Shown here piece after piece: positions 54,809 through 62,000 of a DNA stretch of 64,000 nucleotides (position 1 is its first letter; each line of letters begins with the position of its first letter). The notes below the pieces were generated by a model that saw only the letters and a list, made by a program, of their open reading frames with translations, ran no database searches and was not told the origin of the DNA. Source of the DNA: Deltaproteobacteria bacterium (GTDB taxonomy: Bacteria; Myxococcota_A; UBA9042); NCBI GenBank assembly GCA_020632665.1, contig JACKFC010000004.1:124001-188000 (forward strand), in the 5' to 3' direction. A program made the translations under genes and the position numbers.

Positions 54809-56377
54809 GTGTCGCGGTCCGAGCCTCGGGGCGCGTGGAGTCCGCGCTTGTTGTCCCCATCGTCGCGCACGCTGACCGTCGCCTTGGTCTGTCTCTCGCT
54901 GCCTGCCGTCGCCGCTGCGACCGGCATGACCCGGATCGAGCGGCGCCCCGATCTGCCTGCCACCATCAGCGTCGACGGCCGACCCGGCCTCGAAGTCTCC
55001 GATGATCCCGCGGCGCTCGCCGGCATCACCGGCCTGCGTCTCGGCGCAGCCTTCGGCGCGGCCGGAGCGAGCCTCGACGGCGACCGCGGCGCTGGTTGGG
55101 CGCTCGGCGCCTCGTGGGGCACGCGCGGCGTCGGCCTCGGCCTGCAGCTCGACCGCAGCCCCAGCGGGATGCCGCCGCAGCGCAGCGACCAAGGCTTCGC
55201 CGGGCTCTCGCGTTTCAGCGTCGGTGTGGGCCTGCGTTTGGCCGACGTGCTGCAGCTCGGCGTCGCCGTCCGCCGCCTCGTCGACGCCGACGACGCGCTC
55301 GGCGGCATCACCACCATCGATCTCGGCCTCGGCGCGACCCCGCTGCCGTGGCTTCGGCTGGGCGTCGGCATGAGCGACGCGCTGGCCTCGACCGCCTACC
55401 TGGTGCAGAGCCCGCTGGCGGACGGCTCCGTCGTCGTCGCCGGGCCGCAGCTCGTCGCTGGCCTGCGCGTCGGCCGGCTCGGTGGCGCCGTGGTCGGCGG
55501 CGTCGAGGGGCGCTGGAGCGATGGCGGCGCGCTGCGTACGCTCGATTTGACGGTGCGCTGGCAGCTTCGGCCGCGGATCGCGCTCGGCGCCGACGTTCGC
55601 CTGCAGCGGGCGACGGTCGCCGATGGCGAGAGCACCGTGCGCGCCGCCTTCGTCGTCGCGGTGCGCGAGGGCCGCGCCGAGGTCGCGCCGTATATCCGTG
55701 TCGACGCGCGGCAGAACGCCGACGCTGCCTTCGGCTACGGCGCGCTGGCGAGCTGGGTCTACCTGCCGCAAGCGGATTCGTCCGCCGGTGGACGCCCGCG
55801 GCAGGCCCGACGCCGGCCGACGACGGCGCAGGACGCCACCGCGATCGCCCGCGCCGTCCTCGGCCTGAACGCTGCGCTCGCGGCCAGCGACGCGCGCGCC
55901 GTCTGCGATTGGATCGCGGCAGACGGCGCACGGCTCGACGTCGAGTCGAGCGATCCGGCGTTCTCGCACCACGGCCGGCAAGACAAGGCGACGATCTGCG
56001 CCGATCTGCAGCGTCGGCAGGGCCCGTTCTGGACCTATGTGCGCGAATTCGGACCAGCGCCGGTCCACGCCGAGGTCGCTCGCCTGCTCCCGACCCTATT
56101 CCGCCTGCACGGCGCCGCGTTCGCCGAGCTCCCCGCCGATCGCGCCGCCGTCGTCGGCGAGATGCTGAGGCGCAGCCACCCGGACCTTCGCTGCCGCGCC
56201 TACCGCGCCCGCAGCTACGAGAGCCTCGGCGGTCAGCCTGCGGTCGAGGTCCGGGTCGATTGCCCTGGCGAGGCGATCGCGGTCTACCAGTTCTTCCCCG
56301 AAGCCGGCGGCTACAAACTCGGCAAGCTCGCCATCGACGCCCGCGCCACCCCGGACGTTCAGAAGCGCAAGCCGTAG
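54809..56377 (+). CDS. Exported protein, beta-barrel-like N-half with a separate C-domain
   Basis: A 522-aa exported protein from GTG 54809, with a signal segment TLTVALVCLSLPAVAAATG. Residues about 35-310 have alternating Gly/hydrophobic strands (LGAAFGAAGASLDGD, VGVGLRLADVLQLGVAVRRL, GALASWVYLPQ) like an outer-membrane barrel. A Pro/Arg linker follows. The C-terminal 190 residues form a separate Cys-containing domain (AVCDWIAADGARLDV, ATICADLQRR, FWTYVREF) of unknown type, with an NTF2-like flavour. Divergent from the sugar transferase; overlaps the next gene convergently by 19 nt. Confidence 0.65.
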   Translation: MSRSEPRGAWSPRLLSPSSRTLTVALVCLSLPAVAAATGMTRIERRPDLPATISVDGRPGLEVSDDPAALAGITGLRLGAAFGAAGASLDGDRGAGWALGASWGTRGVGLGLQLDRSPSGMPPQRSDQGFAGLSRFSVGVGLRLADVLQLGVAVRRLVDADDALGGITTIDLGLGATPLPWLRLGVGMSDALASTAYLVQSPLADGSVVVAGPQLVAGLRVGRLGGAVVGGVEGRWSDGGALRTLDLTVRWQLRPRIALGADVRLQRATVADGESTVRAAFVVAVREGRAEVAPYIRVDARQNADAAFGYGALASWVYLPQADSSAGGRPRQARRRPTTAQDATAIARAVLGLNAALAASDARAVCDWIAADGARLDVESSDPAFSHHGRQDKATICADLQRRQGPFWTYVREFGPAPVHAEVARLLPTLFRLHGAAFAELPADRAAVVGEMLRRSHPDLRCRAYRARSYESLGGQPAVEVRVDCPGEAIAVYQFFPEAGGYKLGKLAIDARATPDVQKRKP

Positions 56378-57186
56378 CGCACGCCGAAGAGCGGCAGCAG
56401 CGCGACGTTGGTCGCGTCGCGGTAGGCGCCCTCGATCAGCATCGCGGCGCCCAACTCCAGGCGCAGGACGCGGTCGCCAGCGACGCCGTGGATCCACGAC
56501 GCGCCGGTGCCGATCGTCCACCACGCGGCCGAGATCGAGCCCGCGGCGGCGAAGAAGCGGCGCGCCGAGCCCAGCCCGATCGCGGCCCACGAACCGGCCT
56601 CGCCGCGGCCGCCGGTGTAGCCTTGCACGCCGCAGAAGACGTCGTGGTGCAACGGGCCCAGCCAACCGCGCCGCACCCGCAGCCCGCCGCGCCACGCCAC
56701 CCCGCCCGCGTCGGTCGTGGTGCCGAGGCCAGCGTAGAGCACCCGCCCCGCGCCGACACCGAGGTCGACCTCTGCCAGCAATCCGCCGGGGAATGCCGGT
56801 CCGATCGAGAGGCCGGCGTCGAATGCGTCGGCGTCCGGGGCCGCGCCACGTCCGTCCTCTTCCCGGCGCTCGGTGGGATCCGGCAGCGCGCAGATGCCGT
56901 CGCGGCAGCGCCGCGAGATGTGGCAGTCCGTGTCGACATCGCACTCACGGATCCGGCACGCGCCACGGCGGCAGGTCCGCCCCGCGGCGCATTCGTCGTC
57001 GCGTGTGCATTGCGGTTGCTGGCAGCGACCGTCGAGGCAGAGCAGGGTGCCGCTGCACTCGCCGTCCCGCCGGCAGCGCCAGCCCGCCTCGCGTTCCGGA
57101 GCGGCCCACACTGGCGATGCGAGCAGCCACAGCAGCGGCAGCAGCGCCAGCAGCGGTCGCACGTCGCGTCGGCGTCGGGGCTGCAC
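56359..57186 (-). CDS. Exported Cys-rich protein with C-terminal barrel-like region
   Basis: A 275-aa protein starting at GTG 57186 with a hydrophobic signal (LLALLPLLWLLASPVWA). Residues 35-100 form three compact Cys modules (WRCRRDGECSGTLLCLDGRC, CTRDDECAAGRTCRRGAC, CDVDTDCHISRRCRDGIC), like Dickkopf-N-type repeats of Myxococcota. After an acidic linker the rest is Gly-rich with alternating hydrophobics and ends in VRYGLRF, as in outer-membrane barrels. It lies 14 nt downstream of the acyl-CoA dehydrogenase gene. Function unknown. Confidence 0.7.
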   Translation of the reverse strand: MQPRRRRDVRPLLALLPLLWLLASPVWAAPEREAGWRCRRDGECSGTLLCLDGRCQQPQCTRDDECAAGRTCRRGACRIRECDVDTDCHISRRCRDGICALPDPTERREEDGRGAAPDADAFDAGLSIGPAFPGGLLAEVDLGVGAGRVLYAGLGTTTDAGGVAWRGGLRVRRGWLGPLHHDVFCGVQGYTGGRGEAGSWAAIGLGSARRFFAAAGSISAAWWTIGTGASWIHGVAGDRVLRLELGAAMLIEGAYRDATNVALLPLFGVRYGLRF

Positions 57187-57200
57187 GGTGAAGTCCCGCG

Positions 57201-58379
57201 TCAGCGCAAGATCGGCACGCCAGCGAGGTCTCGCGTCATATTCTTCTGATGCGCCTCGTTGGTGCCGCCGCCGATCTCGAGCAGCTTCGCGTCACGCCAC
57301 AGCCGCTCGACGTTGTATTCGCCGACGTAGCCGTAGCCGCCCAGGACCTGGATCGCCCGATCGGCGACGTTCTTCGCCATCGTGCTGCAGTAGAGCTTGA
57401 CCCCGTCGCTGTCGATGCGGTTGCCGTAGCTGTCGAGCCGCAGCGCGCCGGCGACCTGGTAGACGTAGGCGCGACCGGCCATCCACTCGGCGTAGCTCTC
57501 GGCGATGTGGCGCTGGATCTGACCGAACGCGCGCAGCGGCTTGCCGAAGCTGTGCCGCTCGCTGGCGTAGCGGTTCATCACCTCGATGCAGCGACGCGCG
57601 ATGCCGAGGCTCATCGCGGCGAGGGTCAGCCGCTCGAGCTCGAGGTTGCGCATCATCGAACGCACCGCCGAGCCCTCTTGGCCGACCAGGTTGCGCTCGG
57701 GGACCAAGACCTCTTCGAAGACCAACTCGGCCGTCGTCGAGGCGCGCATGCCGAGCTTGTCCTTGATCTTCTGGCCCAGGCGGAAGCCCTCCATGCCCTT
57801 CTCGACCAAGAAGAGCGAGAGCCCGCGGGCGCCGTCGTCCCCGGTCTTGGCATAGACGAGGAAGACGTCGCCGAGGTCGGTGTCGTTGATCGCGCCGTTG
57901 GTGATCCACATCTTGGCGCCGGTGATCCGGTAGCCACCGTCGACCCGGCGCGCCGTGGTGCCCATGCCGAGGACGTCGGTGCCGGCGCCGGGCTCGCTCA
58001 TGCACATGCCGCCGATCGCCGCGCCGCTGCACGCCGCCGGCAGCAGGCGGGCCCGCTGCTCGTCGTTGCCGTTCTGCGCCAGGTTGTTCACGAAGAGCAT
58101 GGCGTGCGCGAGATAGGAGAGGGTCAGACCCGGGTCCACCGCGGAGAGCTCCTCGTGGGCGATGACGGCCGCCACCGCGTCCATCCCAGAGCCGCCGAAA
58201 CGCTCGTCCACGGTGATGCCGAGCAGGCCGAGCTCGCCCAGCTTGCGGAAGAGTTCGACGTTGAAACGCTCCTCCCGGTCGGACCGGCAGGCTTGCGGCT
58301 CCACGTCGTGCTCGGCGAATTCCCGCACCATCGCGCGAAGGGCGAGGTGCTCCTCGGTCGGATTGAAGAGGTCTGCCAT
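57201..58379 (-). CDS. Acyl-CoA dehydrogenase (isovaleryl-CoA dehydrogenase-like active site)
   Basis: A 392-aa FAD-dependent acyl-CoA dehydrogenase from ATG 58379 (GGAGGAAGG upstream). Motifs: LGLLGITVDERFGGSGMD, MCMSEPGAGTDVLGM, TGAKMWITNGA, and QVLGGYGYVGEYNVERLWRDAK. In medium-chain enzymes the catalytic Glu sits in IYEGT; here that site reads EIGGGTNEA. A Glu occurs in LELERLTLA, matching the place used by isovaleryl-CoA and long-chain enzymes. So the enzyme is likely active, with a branched- or long-chain substrate. An inverted repeat lies about 160-190 nt upstream of the start. Confidence 0.9.
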   Translation of the reverse strand: MADLFNPTEEHLALRAMVREFAEHDVEPQACRSDREERFNVELFRKLGELGLLGITVDERFGGSGMDAVAAVIAHEELSAVDPGLTLSYLAHAMLFVNNLAQNGNDEQRARLLPAACSGAAIGGMCMSEPGAGTDVLGMGTTARRVDGGYRITGAKMWITNGAINDTDLGDVFLVYAKTGDDGARGLSLFLVEKGMEGFRLGQKIKDKLGMRASTTAELVFEEVLVPERNLVGQEGSAVRSMMRNLELERLTLAAMSLGIARRCIEVMNRYASERHSFGKPLRAFGQIQRHIAESYAEWMAGRAYVYQVAGALRLDSYGNRIDSDGVKLYCSTMAKNVADRAIQVLGGYGYVGEYNVERLWRDAKLLEIGGGTNEAHQKNMTRDLAGVPILR

Positions 58380-58682
58380 GGTTCCTTCCTCCGCTGCGAA
58401 GTGCGCAGCGCTTGGTAGCACAGGCAGAGCAGGGCATGGAAGCGTCGCGACGCCGACGGCGCGCGGAACGTGTGTCGCAATTCGAGACATCGGCTCGGTG
58501 CGCCGTTTTGGATCGGTTCTGCGCTCAGAGCGGATGAGACTGTCTCGTTTCGTTGCAGGTTGAGACAGTCATGGCCCCGTCCCAGGGGGCGGACCGAGTG
58601 TCACGCTCGACCCGTCTGCCCGAAGTTGCTACTCAACATTCGGATAATACAGTATAAGCGAAAAAGTTGGAGGCGAGACGGA
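58380..58682. other. Intergenic region upstream of acyl-CoA dehydrogenase, 303 nt
   Basis: Divergent region between the acyl-CoA dehydrogenase (minus) and a possible small transcription unit (plus). It is less GC-rich than its surroundings from about 58620 on. It contains GAGAC-type inverted repeats (described separately) and, near 58640-58660, CGGATAATACAGTATAAGCG, which offers -10-like TATAAG and TAATAC elements for the plus strand. Confidence 0.5.
58535..58570. promoter_or_regulatory. GAGAC inverted-repeat operator candidate
   Basis: The 9-bp arms GACTGTCTC (58538-58546) and GAGACAGTC (58562-58570) are perfect inverses around a 15-nt spacer. The first arm is part of a palindrome GAGAC-T-GTCTC (58536-58546). 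Another CGAGACA lies at 58483. No T tract follows. It sits 157-191 nt upstream of the acyl-CoA dehydrogenase start and could bind a TetR-type regulator; this is inference. Confidence 0.5.
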
Positions 58683-58910
58683 ATGATGGCACACGTCTTG
58701 CTGTTACTTCATGCAGGAGGAGCAAGCAGCATTCCCATGAGTTCTCTCAATCCCTATCACCTCATCTTCACACACCGGCGCCGCCTCGGCGGTGTTCCGT
58801 CCCAGAAGTCGAGTGTGAACCTGGTGCGCAGCCCGACGACCATCGATGGGAAGTGGTCGGCCGGGACGTCGTTGGACGGCACCATGGATTCCACTCGGCC
58901 CCTCTCTTGA
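58683..58910 (+). CDS. Possible small protein (75 aa), or part of a small RNA
   Basis: Starts at ATG 58683 (second ATG at 58686), with GGAGG at 58669-58673 at a good distance and promoter-like TATAAG about 30 nt upstream. It encodes MMAHVLLLLHAGG, then a polar, Ser/Thr/Arg-rich remainder without recognisable family. The terminator at 58934-58967 lies 24 nt past the stop. A minus-strand frame over the same bases is also open, so coding is not certain; the transcript could instead be non-coding. Confidence 0.35.
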   Translation: MMAHVLLLLHAGGASSIPMSSLNPYHLIFTHRRRLGGVPSQKSSVNLVRSPTTIDGKWSAGTSLDGTMDSTRPLS

Positions 58911-58933
58911 CCTGACTCTCGCTCCACGGAAAG

Positions 58934-58967
58934 GCGGCCCCGGTTGACCGGGGCCGCTCTTCTTTTT
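58934..58967 (+). terminator. Strong Rho-independent terminator
   Basis: Perfect 10-bp stem GCGGCCCCGG / CCGGGGCCGC with loop TTGA (58934-58957), followed by TCTTCTTTTT on the plus strand. It has no large gene upstream on the plus strand, so it must end the small unit starting near 58660. On the minus strand the hairpin is followed by CCTTTCC, so it may also help end the giant lipoprotein transcript. Confidence 0.9.
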
Positions 58968-58983
58968 GGGGCTAGCGTCTGTT

Positions 58984-59022
58984 GTCTGGGGGGCTGGGCG
59001 CCCCCTGGTCGCGAGAAGCGCG
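58984..59022. repeat. Copy B of a 39-nt dispersed repeat
   Basis: Matches 14567-14605 at 37 of 39 positions (core GGGGGGCTGGGCGCCCCC, then GGTCGCGAGAAGCG). Here it runs into a further inverted repeat, TCGCGAGAA (59008-59016) / TTCTCGCGA (59023-59031), whose second arm is absent from copy A. It lies between the terminator and the end of the giant lipoprotein gene. Confidence 0.75.
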
Positions 59023-59093
59023 GTTCTCGCGAACCATCCCCCTCCGCGAGCCGCGCCCAAAACATCGCCCTTGGCGACGATTCGATCGCGTGC

Positions 59094-62000
59094 CTAGGGC
59101 GTGCAGCTCGGGCCCTTGCCGCTGGAGAACGACGGATTGTCGAGGGTGATCTTGTAGCCGGTGACCAGATCCGTCGCGACGGAGCCGCTCTTCTCGGCGA
59201 AGTCGAAGAGCCAGATGGTCCGCTTGTCCGGGTTCAGCGTGTCTGCCGGCAGGAAGGTCTCGCCGTAGCGCGCGCCCTTGGAGAGGCGCAGGCTGGCCAA
59301 CTCGGCGCCGATCGGGTGCTTGCCCTGGACGTAGGCGTCGCCGAGCTTGAGCGCGCAGCTGGTCGACCACGCCTCGCCGACCGCGCTGAACGAGCGCGCC
59401 AGCCGACCGTCGACGTAGAGGCTGCCGATCCCGCCCTTGTGGTATTGCAGCGCGAAGTGCTGCCAGACGCCCTTCTGCCAGACCGGCGTCGCGGTGCTCG
59501 ATTTCTCGGTGGCGCCGCCGACCTTGGAGGCGTCCACGCCGCCCGCGGCCACTGCGACACGCCACGCTTGCCCCTGTGGCATCGAGGCACAGCCCGCGGA
59601 TGCGCCCGGCTCTTCGACGCCCGCGATGACGCCGTAGCCGCTGCTCGGCAGATCCGCGAGCCGCACCCAACCTTCGACGGTCCAACCGGAGGCGTCGTAC
59701 GTCATCGCATTCTTGCCGTCTCCCACCGACGCTGCCTGCCAGCCGACCGAGGTGCAGTCCGGCTCGGAGGTCGCGGTGCAGGTCGGCGAGCACTTCTTCG
59801 GCCAGGCGCCGTTGGCCACGCCGTTGTCGCAGGACTCCCAGCGCGCCTGCTGGCCGTCACCGCAGCTCGCCGCGCCGGCGAGGTCGCCGTAGCAAGCGTC
59901 CGCGACGGCGGTCGACTTGGTGCTCACCGCCACGGTGCCACGGCCCGAATCGTCGGCCGCGATGCCACCTGGGCCATCGAAGCGCCACAGGCCTCGGGTG
60001 TCCGCGTCGGCGAGCAGCCGGCGGCGCGGGGTGAACGCGTCCTCGTAGCGAAGGCCGTGCGAGACGCGGATCTCGTCGATCCGGCCGGGGAAGGGCGTCC
60101 CCGAGGTGGGCGTCTCGTTGTTGTACACGCAGCCGCCGTTGGTTCCGCCGGTGCCGGCGCCGAGGAAGAGGACTTCCTTGTCGATCTCGTAGCCGGGGAT
60201 GTTCGAGCCGGACTGGGTCACCGCCGAGCCCTCGAGTTGGCCGTCGACCCAGATCCGCATCGGCTCGTTGGCGCCCCAGCCGAACGCGCCGGCGACGTGG
60301 TACCACTTGCCCGGCTTGACGATCGTCGTGCCGAAGACCGGCGGCAACGGGAAGCGGACGATGCCGAAGTAGGTGCCTCCGCCCGGTGCTTGCGCCAAGA
60401 AGAGCGAGGCGAAGCCGCACGAGGTGCCGGCGATCTCGTAGACGCCGTCGGTCTTGTCGGGGCGCACCCAGGCCTCGATCGTCATCCGGCACGAGGTGCA
60501 GACGCTGTCGCTGGCCCACTTCGGGAAGCCCTCGGTCGCCAGCACGCCAACGCCGGTGTGGTCGAGGTTGCGCTCGAGTTGGCAGGCCTCGCAGCCGTCG
60601 CAGGCCTTGGTGTCGCCGTCGTCGCAGGCCTCGAGCAGCGGCGCGACCTTGCCGTCACCGCAAACGCCCGCGTCGGCGGCGGCGCCGTAGCAATCGTCGG
60701 CGGTGAAGGTCGCCCCGGCGAGCACCAGGTCGAGGCCGAGCAGGCCCGCGTCCGCCGCGACCTTGGCGTCGCTGGCGTCGTCCATACGCCAATAGCCCAG
60801 CGTCAGCGGATCGAGGCGCGGCTCGCGACCAGGGACGAAATCACCACCGCGCAGCGCTGCAGCGGCGATGTGGAGCGCGTCGATCCGGCCGGTGAACGCG
60901 CTCGTCGTGTCGCCCTTCCACTTCGCGCCGACGGTCAGGCCGCCGCCCAGCGCGTCGATCCGCGGGTAGGTCAGGGTGCTCTGGCCGCTGGCCTTGCCGT
61001 CGACGAAGAGCCGCACGCTCTTGCCCGCCACCGAGACGGCGACGTGCGCCCACTTGCCCTGCACCAGCGCGACGGCTTTGCCACCTTGACTCGCCGTGAT
61101 CGTCTCGGTCCCGCCGCCGCTCGCGGCCTGGAAATACGGTACGCCCTGGGCTGTCAGGCCGATCAGGTAGGGCACGTTGACGCTCTTCGCATCAGCCCGC
61201 GCCAGCAGCACCTGCGCAGCGCCCAGCTTGTCGGCGCGGACCCAGAACTCGATGGTCAAATCGCCCAGCAGGGTCAAGGCGCCGAGCTTGCCGTCCGGGC
61301 CCGGGGTCGAGGTCACCACGCCGGCGCTGCTCTTGCCGTCGAAGGCGAGCTGGCCGCGGCGGGCGCAGGATTCGCAGCCGTCGCAGGCGTTCTTGTTGCC
61401 GTCGTCGCATTGCTCGGCGCCAGCGGCGTAGCCGTCGCCACAGCTCGGCGTGACGCAGGCGCCGCTGACGCAATAGGTCGAGGTGCCACAGCTGGTGCCG
61501 TCGCTCACCGGCGGGTGCTTGCAGCCGGCATCGGCCGCGCAGACGTCCTGCGTGCACGGGTTGTTGTCCTCGCAGTCGAGCTGCAGTCCCTTGCACTTGC
61601 CGGCGACGCAGAGGTCGCTCTTGGTGCAGGCGTCGCCGTCATCGCATTTGCTGCCGTCGATATTCTCGTGCACGCAGCCACTCTTCGGATGGCAGGAATC
61701 GTTGGTGCAGACCGAACCGTCGTCACATTCGAGCTTCTTGCCGGCAACGCAGGTCGTGCCTTTGCAGGCGTCGGCGTCGGTGCAGGCGGTGCCATCGGCG
61801 TCGCAGGGGGTGCCGTCCTGTTGCTCGGCGACGTGGGTGCAGTTGCCGGTCTTGTTGTCGCAGGCGTCGACGGTGCAGACGTTGGCGTCGTTGCAGTCCT
61901 TGTCGCCGCCCTTGACGCAGCTGCCGTTCTTGCAGGCGTCGCCGACCGTGCAGGCGTTGCCGTCGGCGTCGCAGGGCTCGGTATTGTCGAGGTATTTGCA

